Shown one piece after another: positions 9,571 to 17,257 of a stretch of DNA of 64,000 nucleotides. Positions within the stretch are counted from its first letter, which is position 1. Every line of letters starts with the position of its first letter. The stretch is from the NCBI RefSeq assembly GCF_003383095.1, contig NZ_PSYW01000003.1, positions 310,001-374,000 of the forward strand, given 5' to 3'. The notes beneath the pieces are model-generated. The model was not told where the DNA came from, ran no database searches, and worked only from the letters and a program-made list of their open reading frames with translations. This DNA is from Haloferax sp. Atlit-12N. GTDB lineage: Archaea; Halobacteriota; Halobacteria; Halobacteriales; Haloferacaceae. Both the position numbers and the translations under genes were made by a program.

Positions 9571-9680
9571 AGCGTTCGTCTCGGAGTTTCCGTTGTGAGA
9601 CGGCACGATTGCTAATCACCGGTTTCGAGACTTCTCAGTCGCTCTTTCGAATAGTGAGATTCCACACGACGAATACTGTC

Positions 9681-9697
9681 GTTCCCGTGATGGGAAC
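9681..9697. promoter_or_regulatory. 17-bp palindrome GTTCCC-N5-GGGAAC, copy 4
   Basis: Perfect arms with spacer GTGAT. The symmetry extends by one more base pair on each side (C at 9680, G at 9698). It lies just downstream of the 646-aa gene and 411 nt upstream of the ThuA-like ATG. Confidence 0.55.
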
Positions 9698-9763
9698 GAA
9701 TCTACGGTTTTCGAATCCTCGTACGCGTCTTCCGAACCCCACGCGGCGCGGCCGGTGTACCGC

Positions 9764-11704
9764 CTACGGCTCCGTCTCCGACCACGGGTGGTCGTAACTC
9801 GGGTCATCGACGAAGCGGTCGAGGTCCGCGCGAATCGACATCCGGCTTCCGGCGGGGAGTCGGACTCGGAGCGCGTCCGTACCTTCGTCGTCGGCCGTAT
9901 CGGCGTCTGCTCCGCCTTCGTCGACACCACGTTCCACCCCGTCGGTCTCGACCGTAGTAAATCGGTGTTCGCCGTACGCGCCCGCTTGGACGACGACTTC
10001 CTCTTCCCTTGCTCCGGTGTTGACCAGCGTCAGTTCGATTCCGTCTTTCGTCACCGACTCCACGAGCGCGGCGACGCCCGCCGGCAGTCCCGGCCGCTCC
10101 CTGCGTGCGTCGAAGTGCCGGACCTGCGCCATCACGAGGCCGCCGTAGTAGACGGGCTGTGGCGCTCCCATCGTGAGTTGGAGCAGCGCCTTGTGGAACG
10201 CCGGGTTCCGGTCCCTGAGGTAGTCTTCGTCCACGGTCGTCGGCTCGTTCCCTTCGGCGTCGAACAGGCGTAGTCGCTCGTCGACGTGCTCGCGCGTCGC
10301 TTCGAGGATTCGGTCCGGGTAGTCCGGGAACTCCCCATCGAGGTAGGCGAGCCACGCGTACTCGTGACCGTCGCCGTGTTTCGTCTTCGCGCGCGGGTCG
10401 ACCCGCCGCCAGTCCTGTTCTCCCCAGTCGCGGAGCCGACGGACTCGGTTTCGGTCCTCGTCGCGCATCGACATGTACCAGAGGTGAACCGCGTAGGGGT
10501 CGTCCGTGTGCGGCTGGAACTCGTACCAACCGTCCCGCCACAGCACCTCTCCGTCGTCTTCTGTGAGAACACCCGACGCGTCGTAGTGGTAGTCACCCTC
10601 GTCTCCGTACTTGTGTGGGATGTGGAGGGTGCTGTGTACGTCGTTTTCGGCGACCTCGATGCCGTTTTCGATGAGGATGTCGAGTTGCGACCGCGGGAAG
10701 TCGAGATACTCTCTGTCGCCTTCGAGCAGGACCGCGTTCTCGGCGGCGACCGTCGGCCCGATGCCGATGTAGTGCCACCCGCCCCACGACCAGCCGTAGT
10801 AGCCGCCGTACCACGAGCCGTCGGTGTACTCGCCGATTTCACCGGAGCGCCCGACGTTGTCGGGGATGATGCCGCCGTTTTCGGCCGTCCGCTCCCGCCA
10901 CGCGTCGAGGTAGTCGGTGACCCACTCGCGGTAGCGGTCGTCTCCCGTGTGGAGGTAGGCGTTCGTCATCAGGCTCGTGATGTTGAGGTTCAGTGGGATG
11001 TCTCCCTTCGCGCAGCGCTCGTTCAACACTTCGAACAGGCGCTCTTCGTTCGCCGGGTCGAGGAGGTCCGCGGCCTCGTCGAACTCGAGGTCCCGCCACG
11101 GGAGGCCGTGCCTGGCCCAGCGGTAGTCCGCGCCGTATGGGTGGTGTTCGTAGGCGGAGAAGTCGCAGAACTCCGGGCCCATGCTCCCGTTCATCGGCCC
11201 GCGAACCACGCGGTTCTCGGCGTCGTAGTTCCCCGTTTCCGAGTCGGCGGTGTAGAAATCCGCGAACTTCTTCGCCCGGTCGACGACCGCGGCGTCGTCG
11301 GGCGCGGCGAGACCCATGTTGTACGTGTAGAGGTTGCCCTCGCCGAGGTGGAACCAGTCGCGGCACTGTTCGAACTCGTCGACGACCATCGGGTGGCCGA
11401 ACGGCGTCTCCGTCTCCGCGCCGCGTTCGAGCGCGGCCTCGTACACGCGGCGGGCGTGGTCGAGCAGGCGTTCGTCGCCGCCCATCGCGTACACGAGCGG
11501 CCAGTTGTAGAACCCCTCGACCACGTCGTCGAAGCCGTCGACGCCCACGTGGTCGTCCGGCGGCCAGAACGGTTCCCCGTCGGGGCCGGTGTAGTCGGCG
11601 ACGAACCGGTCGACCGCGTCGGCCGTCAGGTCGAAGAGTGCTCGCTGTTTGTGCGCCCACGTCGGCGGCCGAGTCGCCTCGGCGGTCGCTTCGAACTCGC
11701 GCAT
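9764..11704 (-). CDS. Unrecognised 646-aa protein, probable alpha/alpha-barrel carbohydrate-active enzyme
   Basis: I do not recognise the family. There is no signal peptide or membrane segment, so it should be cytoplasmic. The sequence is rich in Trp, Tyr and acidic residues with helical-hairpin spacing (for example FYNWPLVYAMGGDERLLDHA, CRDWFHLGEGNLYTYNMG, ADYRWARHGLPWRDLEFDE and YGGYYGWSWGGWHYIG). This resembles (alpha/alpha)-toroid glycosidases and lyases. The C-terminal 110 residues look like a beta-rich cap with an acidic low-complexity insert. It lies between a DapA-family gene and a ThuA-like gene on the same strand in a uronate region. Oligogalacturonide or other oligosaccharide cleavage is a reasonable guess only. 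Confidence 0.75.
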   Translation of the reverse strand: MREFEATAEATRPPTWAHKQRALFDLTADAVDRFVADYTGPDGEPFWPPDDHVGVDGFDDVVEGFYNWPLVYAMGGDERLLDHARRVYEAALERGAETETPFGHPMVVDEFEQCRDWFHLGEGNLYTYNMGLAAPDDAAVVDRAKKFADFYTADSETGNYDAENRVVRGPMNGSMGPEFCDFSAYEHHPYGADYRWARHGLPWRDLEFDEAADLLDPANEERLFEVLNERCAKGDIPLNLNITSLMTNAYLHTGDDRYREWVTDYLDAWRERTAENGGIIPDNVGRSGEIGEYTDGSWYGGYYGWSWGGWHYIGIGPTVAAENAVLLEGDREYLDFPRSQLDILIENGIEVAENDVHSTLHIPHKYGDEGDYHYDASGVLTEDDGEVLWRDGWYEFQPHTDDPYAVHLWYMSMRDEDRNRVRRLRDWGEQDWRRVDPRAKTKHGDGHEYAWLAYLDGEFPDYPDRILEATREHVDERLRLFDAEGNEPTTVDEDYLRDRNPAFHKALLQLTMGAPQPVYYGGLVMAQVRHFDARRERPGLPAGVAALVESVTKDGIELTLVNTGAREEEVVVQAGAYGEHRFTTVETDGVERGVDEGGADADTADDEGTDALRVRLPAGSRMSIRADLDRFVDDPSYDHPWSETEP

Positions 11705-11770
11705 GCCAACATACCCCGCGTCTCGGGTGATGAATATTTGGGTCGCGCGAGATACTGGTAGCTGTCCAGT

Positions 11771-11793
11771 CCGGCCCGCGGTGCGCAGGCCGG
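11771..11793. repeat. Short inverted repeat (stem-loop)
   Basis: CCGGCC (11771-11776) and GGCCGG (11788-11793) flank an 11-nt loop in the gap between two minus-strand genes. It could form a stem in the mRNA that separates expression of the two. Evidence is the symmetry alone. Confidence 0.3.
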
Positions 11794-11917
11794 CCGTCTC
11801 GTCGCTGGACCGTCGGTTCAGTCGTCACTCTCCCGCCGACACCGCGACGCGACTCGGTCCCGTCCGTGGCCGTCGCTCTCGCCGCTGTCGGTCGGCAGCG
11901 TCTTCCGTCGTCCGCGT

Positions 11918-12856
11918 TCAGTCGATGAGGCGCTCGATGTCGTCGTCGAGTTGGTCGTACAGTTCCTCGGCGCGGCGCTCGTCTTCAGCCGACAGCGACC
12001 GAATCGGCTCGCGGACTCCCCCGCCGCGCAGGCCGGCCAGTTCGAGGCCCTTCTTCACCGCTGGGACGCTGATGGCGCCGTCGAGGCTGTTGTTCTGCCC
12101 GGTCTGGTCGCGGAAGTTCTGGTAGGGCAGACAGATGTTCCGAAGCTCGCGGGCGCGCTCCCAGTTCTCCTCGGTGAGTGCCTCGAACAGCGCGAGGCCT
12201 ACCTCCGGCCGGAAGTTGCTCACACCCGCCGAGAACCCCTCGATACCCTCGTTCCAGAACGAGACGGCGAAGGGTTCCGCGAGGCCGTCCACCCAGACCA
12301 CGTCGTCGCCGGTAGTGCTGGCGGCCGCGCCGAGTTTGACGGCGTCTTCGATGGCGTACTTGATGCCGACCACGCCGTCGAGTCCGGCGAGGTCGCGGAG
12401 GTAGCCGATTGAGGGGTCAAAGCCCTTCACGTACGGCACCAGCGGAGCGGACGAGGCCTCGGCGAGCTTCTCGTAGTAGCGAAGCAGGCCGCGCTCGTGG
12501 ATGTAGGTGTGGTCCGGCGGCATTATCATCATCCCGTCGACGCCGATGCGGTCGTAGGCGTCGATGAGTTCTCGCGCGCCCGCGGTGCTCCCGCCGACGC
12601 CGGCGAGGACACACACGTCGGACGGGAGCGCGTCGACCGCCGTCTCCGTCACCGCGATTCGCTCCTGCTGGGTCAGCGAGTGGTATTCACTGATGTTTGC
12701 CGACGCGAGGAACGTGCGGATTCCCTCGTCGTAGAGCGTTGTTGCGTTCGCTGCCAGTTCGTCGTGTTCGATGTCGAGGTCGTCGTCGAACGGGGTGAGG
12801 AGCCCGGCGGCGACGCCGCGCAGGTGCTCGCGCACACCGCTCTCTGCGAGTGGCAT
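11918..12856 (-). CDS. DapA/NAL family dehydratase or aldolase, paralogue of 6162-7100
   Basis: This 312-aa protein has the same length and architecture as the DapA-family protein at 6162. It has the same MPLAE start, LASANISEYHSLTQ segment and Schiff-base lysine in GIKYA, and is almost identical over its last 100 residues. The start at 12856 matches the paralogue and is supported by minus-strand GATTTTAT (12881-12888) 28 nt upstream. In this cluster it could act on a 2-keto-3-deoxy sugar acid made by the divergently encoded enolase-superfamily enzymes. Whether it duplicates or differs from the glucarate-pathway enzyme cannot be told from sequence. Confidence 0.82.
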   Translation of the reverse strand: MPLAESGVREHLRGVAAGLLTPFDDDLDIEHDELAANATTLYDEGIRTFLASANISEYHSLTQQERIAVTETAVDALPSDVCVLAGVGGSTAGARELIDAYDRIGVDGMMIMPPDHTYIHERGLLRYYEKLAEASSAPLVPYVKGFDPSIGYLRDLAGLDGVVGIKYAIEDAVKLGAAASTTGDDVVWVDGLAEPFAVSFWNEGIEGFSAGVSNFRPEVGLALFEALTEENWERARELRNICLPYQNFRDQTGQNNSLDGAISVPAVKKGLELAGLRGGGVREPIRSLSAEDERRAEELYDQLDDDIERLID

Positions 12857-12880
12857 ACCCGAACCACCGGGCACTCGCGC

Positions 12881-12888
12881 ATAAAATC
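12881..12888 (-). promoter_or_regulatory. TATA-like promoter of the second DapA-family gene
   Basis: Minus-strand GATTTTAT is centred 28 nt before the ATG at 12856. With TTATC at 12942-12946 serving the plus-strand gene, the 114-nt gap forms a compact divergent promoter. Confidence 0.5.
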
Positions 12889-12970
12889 TTCGGACAGGGG
12901 GGTCGCGCGAGACGCCGAGCGCCCGAGGACCGTCAAAACAGTTATCTGCCCCATCTCTGTAGTCGAAGCC

Positions 12971-14023
12971 ATGCCGCGTCAGACAGACTCGTCTCCAATC
13001 GCCGTCGGAGTCGTCGGCCTCGGTAGCCTCGGTCGCCGGCTCTGTCAACAGTTCGTCGAACTCCCCCGGTCGGAACTCGTCGCCATCTCCGACGTGGACC
13101 CCGACGGTCTCGCCGAGGTCGGCGACTCCTTCGACGTTCCCGAGGCGCACCGCTACCGGTCGTTCGAGGCGTTCCTCGACTCGGCCCCGATGGACGCCGT
13201 CGCGGTCGCGACGCCCAACGGCCTCCACTACGAACAGACCTCGGCCGTGCTCGACCGCGGCCTGCACGTCCTCTGCGAGAAGCCGCTCGCGACCGACGCC
13301 GAGGAGGCCTACGAACTCACGACCCGCGCCGAGGCGAGCGACCAAACCGTGATGGTCGGCTACCAGCGACACTTCAACCCGGCCTACAAGCGCGCTCACA
13401 AGGAGTGGGCTGACGGCGACCGCGTCCCGCGATTTATCACCGGCGAGGTGACTCACGACTGGCAGTCCTACTACGAGAAGGAAGACGACTGGCGGATGAA
13501 ACCCGAGTTGAGCGGCGGCGGCCACCTCCTGAACGTCGGCACCCACGTCATCGACGCCATCCTCTGGACGACCGGCCTCACGCCCACCCACGTCAACGCC
13601 TACGTCGACTTCCACGACGACGAGCAGGTGTTCGACCGCCAGTCCTCCATCATCATCGAGTTCGCGGAGGGCGCGGTGGCGAACGTCTCCGACACGGGCG
13701 TCGTCGCGCGGACCCGCGAGCACGTCCACATCTGGGACGACGAGGGGGCGATATACCTCGAAGGCCACGAGTGGGACGACCGGACCGGCTACGTTATCGA
13801 CGACGAAGGGACCGAACACCACCCCTACGACGGCTACGAGCGGTGGCTGAGCAAGGGCACCGCGTTCCTCGACGCGATAGAGACCGGCGAGACGCCGCCC
13901 GCGACCGCCCGCGACGGCCTCAAGGCGGTCCTCATCACCATGGCGGCCTACGAGTCGGGCCGGCGGAACGAGCGCGTCGCCCTCGACGAACTCTACCCGT
14001 TCGCCTCTGACGTCTTCCAGTAG
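12971..14023 (+). CDS. Gfo/Idh/MocA family oxidoreductase
   Basis: This 350-aa NAD(P)-dependent sugar dehydrogenase has a Rossmann motif near the N-terminus (GVVGLGSLGRRL). It also has the family signature CEKPLAT and the catalytic-domain GGGHLLNVGTHVID with its conserved histidine. The ATG at 12971 is 29 nt after a TATA-like TTATC and starts just before the Rossmann fold. It is the first gene of a plus-strand run with two enolase-superfamily enzymes, a GH4 glycosidase and an F420-type oxidoreductase. It probably oxidises or reduces a uronic-acid-derived sugar. It is one of five members in the window. Confidence 0.87.
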   Translation: MPRQTDSSPIAVGVVGLGSLGRRLCQQFVELPRSELVAISDVDPDGLAEVGDSFDVPEAHRYRSFEAFLDSAPMDAVAVATPNGLHYEQTSAVLDRGLHVLCEKPLATDAEEAYELTTRAEASDQTVMVGYQRHFNPAYKRAHKEWADGDRVPRFITGEVTHDWQSYYEKEDDWRMKPELSGGGHLLNVGTHVIDAILWTTGLTPTHVNAYVDFHDDEQVFDRQSSIIIEFAEGAVANVSDTGVVARTREHVHIWDDEGAIYLEGHEWDDRTGYVIDDEGTEHHPYDGYERWLSKGTAFLDAIETGETPPATARDGLKAVLITMAAYESGRRNERVALDELYPFASDVFQ

Positions 14024-14115
14024 CGCGCCGCCTTTCTCTCCCGGTTGTCTCCTTCCCCTTCCCGAGTCCCGCTTGCGAGGCGGAGTTTTATCGTGATGGC
14101 CGAGTCTGTAGAGGT

Positions 14116-15357
14116 ATGCGAATCGCGACTATCAGCGGATACGCTCTCTCGTCACCCATCGAACCGCCGCAGGACCGCCCCTTCCACGGTGGCACCCGTC
14201 GCCTGCTCAAACGCGACGTGGTGCTTGTCGTCGTCGAATCGGCCGACGGCACCCGCGGCATCGCAACCGCCGGTGCGAGCAGTTCCGCGATGCGGGAGTA
14301 TTTCGAGGGCGACTCGCAGGGAACCTTCGCGGACGTCGTCAACGGCGCAGTCGCCGACGCGCTCGAAGGCGAGACCGTCGAGGAAGTCGAAGACGCCCAC
14401 GCGATACTCCGCGACACCGACCTGCCCGACCGACTCCGCCACGAGGCCATCTCGGCGCTCGACGTGGCGCTGTACGACATCCGCGGGAAGGAGGTCGGCG
14501 CGCCCATCTACGAACTCCTCGCCGACGAGTACGGCACCGACCCGACGACGGAGATGCCCCTGTACGCGAGCGCCGGGATGTACATGGAACCCGAGGGCTA
14601 CGCCGAACAGGCGGCGACCATCCGCGACCTCGGCTTCTTCGGCTACAAGTACCGACCGGGCATCGGCCCCGACGGGGACCGCCGAACAATCGAACTCCTC
14701 GCCGACGTCGCGGGCGACATGGAAGTGATGCTCGACGTGCACACGTGGTGGAAGATTCGGGACGGCTACGACCGCGAGACGGTCGAGGACCTCGTCACCT
14801 TCGCCGCCGAGCGGGACTGCTACTGGGTCGAAGAGCCGGTCTCGCCCGACGACCACGCGGGCTACATCGAACTCGCGGAGACGGGCGCGCAGCTGGCCGG
14901 CGGCGAGAGCGAACCGACGCCCGAGGGACTCGTCGCGCTCGGCGAGACGGGCGCGGTGGACTTCCTGCAGGGCGACGTTCGCCACCACTGCGGCTACACC
15001 GGCTGTCGTCCCGCGGTCGAGTCCTGCGTCGGCCGCGACGTGGAGTTCGTCCCGCATAACTTCGGGACGTGGGTCGGCCTGCTCGCCAACGCACATCTCG
15101 TCGCGGCCGCGCCCGAGGTGTCGCTCCTCGAATACCCGGTCTTCGAGGACGACCCGCTCCTCGACGCCGACACCGACCCCGGCATGTACCCCTTCGACCT
15201 CGCGTTCGACATCATCGAGGGCCAACCCGCCGTCGAGGACGGCGTCCTCTCGCTGTCCGACGAGCCGGGGCTTGGCGTCGAGGTGAACCTCGACGTGCTC
15301 GACGACTACCCGTTCCGCGACGGGCCGTGGACCGAGTTCCACTACGACGAGGACTGA
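14116..15357 (+). CDS. Enolase-superfamily sugar-acid dehydratase, divergent active site
   Basis: This 413-aa protein belongs to the mandelate racemase branch. Putative metal ligands are D207 (MLDVH), E239 or E240 (WVEEPV) and E264 (GGESE). A general base pair is suggested by D287 (GDVRHH) and H314 (PHNFG). The usual K-x-K is replaced by K178-Y-R180 in GYKYR, and an extra H209 follows the first ligand (DVHTWW). These features resemble acid-sugar dehydratases of rhamnonate or galactonate type more than racemases. The substrate is not determinable. TTTTA at 14086-14090 gives leaderless spacing to the ATG. A second enolase-superfamily gene follows after 119 nt. Confidence 0.82.
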   Translation: MRIATISGYALSSPIEPPQDRPFHGGTRRLLKRDVVLVVVESADGTRGIATAGASSSAMREYFEGDSQGTFADVVNGAVADALEGETVEEVEDAHAILRDTDLPDRLRHEAISALDVALYDIRGKEVGAPIYELLADEYGTDPTTEMPLYASAGMYMEPEGYAEQAATIRDLGFFGYKYRPGIGPDGDRRTIELLADVAGDMEVMLDVHTWWKIRDGYDRETVEDLVTFAAERDCYWVEEPVSPDDHAGYIELAETGAQLAGGESEPTPEGLVALGETGAVDFLQGDVRHHCGYTGCRPAVESCVGRDVEFVPHNFGTWVGLLANAHLVAAAPEVSLLEYPVFEDDPLLDADTDPGMYPFDLAFDIIEGQPAVEDGVLSLSDEPGLGVEVNLDVLDDYPFRDGPWTEFHYDED

Positions 15358-15476
15358 GTCGGCGATTCGCACGCGCCTCGTCGCCTTTCGTCTGCCTCGC
15401 CACTCCCCGACCCGGCTGTCTCGCCGCGTTCGCCGTCTGCACAAGCTATAATGCGTCTCTCCGTGGTACATTTTTC

Positions 15477-16613
15477 ATGCACGTAACCGACATCGAAGTC
15501 ATCCCGATATCGCACCGCCTCCCCGACGGGCAGGGCCTCGGCGACGCCCGCGGGTTCGGCCACGACAGGGCGACGACACTCATCCGCGTCGACACCGACA
15601 CCGGCGAGGTCGGCTGGGGCGAGGCGTTCGCGCCGGGGAGCGTCGTCGCGCCCGTCGTCGACGAGTTCTTCCGCGACGACGTGGTCGGCATGGACCCCTT
15701 CGACGTGCGGCGACTCGCCGAGGAGTCGTACACCGACCCGTACCACTTCGGCGGGAGCGTCTTCGTCCAGAGCGCCCTCAGCGGCATCGACGTGGCGCTG
15801 TGGGACCTCGTCGGCAAGGCGACCGGCAAGCCCGTCCACCGGCTCCTCGGCGGGACGCCCCGCGAGACGCTCACGGCCTACGCCTCGACGATGTACTTCA
15901 CCGAGGAGGACCGAGACATCGCCGAGCCGATTCGCGACGCCGTCGACGAGGGCTTCTCGGCGGCCAAGATAAAAATCGGCAGCGGCACCGACTCCGACGT
16001 GGAGCGGGTTCGAACCGCCCGCCAACTTCTCGGCGACGACGCGCGACTGATGGTCGACATCAACGGGAACTACCGGCCGCGACAGGCGATTCGAACCGCG
16101 AAGGCCATCGAGGAGTTCGACATCACGTGGATGGAAGAGCCGGTCCCGCCGGAGAACCTCTCGGGCTACCGCGAGGTCAAACGCGGCGCCGACGTGCCTC
16201 TCGCGGCCGGCGAGGCGCACTACGGCCGGTTCGAGTTCAAGCGCCTCGTGGACGACCGGACGGTCGACGTGGTCCAGCCGAACCTCGGCAGGTGCGGCGG
16301 GCTCTCGGAGGCGAGCCGAATCGCCGACCTCGCCAGCACGGAGAACGTGGCGGTCCGGCCGCACATCTGGAACAGCGCTGTCGGCCTCGCCGCGGCGGTC
16401 CAGTTCGCGGCGTCGGTCTCGGACTACCCGCACACGCGGCACGTCCCGGACCCGATGATGGTCGAGTTCGACCGGAGCGAGAACCCGCTCCGCGACGAGA
16501 TTCTGCAAACCCCGTTCGACCCGACTGGCGGCGAAGTGGACGTGCCACAGGCACCCGGACTGGGCGTCGAAATCGACGAAGACGCGCTTGAGCGGTACCG
16601 AGCTGACCGCTGA
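15477..16613 (+). CDS. Enolase-superfamily sugar-acid dehydratase (MR/MLE type)
   Basis: This 378-aa protein is a mandelate racemase / muconate-lactonizing enzyme family member. It has K164-x-K166 (KIKIG), metal ligands D194 (VDINGNY), E220 or E221 (MEEPV) and E246 (AGEAHYG), and the D264 (DVVQPN) and H296 (PHIWN) dyad. It resembles galactonate, gluconate or arabinonate dehydratases. TATAAT at 15447-15452 lies about 30 nt upstream of the ATG. Immediate neighbours are another enolase-superfamily gene and a universal stress protein gene. A sugar-acid dehydration is likely and the exact acid is unknown. Confidence 0.87.
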   Translation: MHVTDIEVIPISHRLPDGQGLGDARGFGHDRATTLIRVDTDTGEVGWGEAFAPGSVVAPVVDEFFRDDVVGMDPFDVRRLAEESYTDPYHFGGSVFVQSALSGIDVALWDLVGKATGKPVHRLLGGTPRETLTAYASTMYFTEEDRDIAEPIRDAVDEGFSAAKIKIGSGTDSDVERVRTARQLLGDDARLMVDINGNYRPRQAIRTAKAIEEFDITWMEEPVPPENLSGYREVKRGADVPLAAGEAHYGRFEFKRLVDDRTVDVVQPNLGRCGGLSEASRIADLASTENVAVRPHIWNSAVGLAAAVQFAASVSDYPHTRHVPDPMMVEFDRSENPLRDEILQTPFDPTGGEVDVPQAPGLGVEIDEDALERYRADR

Positions 16614-16729
16614 GCGCTGGTCGCTCCGTCGTCTCCCCCGCGCGCCGCACCGCCGAACCGACCCCGCGCTGTTCCGACTCGCGGCGACTCGCGGGATAGT
16701 TTTATGCGTTAAAGCACCGTGGCACCGGT

Positions 16730-17194
16730 ATGCAGTCATCGCTAGTGGTAGTCGACAGTACGGACTCCAACGAGCGCCTCCTTACTGAGGCGGGACAAAT
16801 CGCGGCCGGCACGGACACACCGCTCGTACTCCTCACGCGAATCACCGAGGACGAGATCGTCGAGAACGCCGAGACGTTGCAGGCGATGAGCGACGCCGCC
16901 AACACGCCGCTGGAGTCGAACTCCGCGCGGGAAGTCGCCACCCGCTTCGCGTCGCAGGCCGCCGATGAGGCGTTCGAGTCGGTGGACGGAACCGTCGAGT
17001 ACGACGCCGTCACCGTCGTGGCCGACGAGGGCGAGTTCGCGGACGAGGTGATTCGCGTCGCCGACGAGCGCGGCTGTGACCACGTCTACGTCGCCGGGCG
17101 ACAGCGCTCGCCGACCGGGAAGGCGCTGTTCGGCGACACCGCACAGCGCGTCGTCCTCAACTTCGACGGGCCGGTCACCATCCTGACCGAGTGA
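16730..17194 (+). CDS. Universal stress protein (UspA family)
   Basis: This 154-aa soluble protein has the Usp alpha/beta fold. It ends with the ATP-binding type signature GRQRSPTGKALFGDTAQRV followed by the terminal strand GPVTILTE. TTTTAT at 16700-16705 is 25-30 nt before the ATG, indicating a leaderless mRNA. Its location inside a sugar-acid gene run suggests coregulation rather than a known enzymatic role. Confidence 0.88.
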   Translation: MQSSLVVVDSTDSNERLLTEAGQIAAGTDTPLVLLTRITEDEIVENAETLQAMSDAANTPLESNSAREVATRFASQAADEAFESVDGTVEYDAVTVVADEGEFADEVIRVADERGCDHVYVAGRQRSPTGKALFGDTAQRVVLNFDGPVTILTE

Positions 17195-17257
17195 CGGCGC
17201 ACCCGGACCCCCCGAAACGACAGCTATTTGCGACCGCGACCCGTCTCGTGTTATCAC

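Noticed and set aside
9424-9615. 63-codon plus-strand frame starting with TTG
   Set aside because: It has poor codon use, no acidic bias and no homologous look, and it spans one of the repeated palindromes. The gap is better read as regulatory DNA.
12497-12970. N-terminal extension of the oxidoreductase at 12971
   Set aside because: The frame stays open upstream but runs through the opposite-strand DapA-family gene. The TATA-like element and the Rossmann fold start fix the ATG at 12971.
12857-13822. N-terminal extension of the DapA-family gene
   Set aside because: The open frame continues antisense to the oxidoreductase. The paralogue and the promoter both support the start at 12856.
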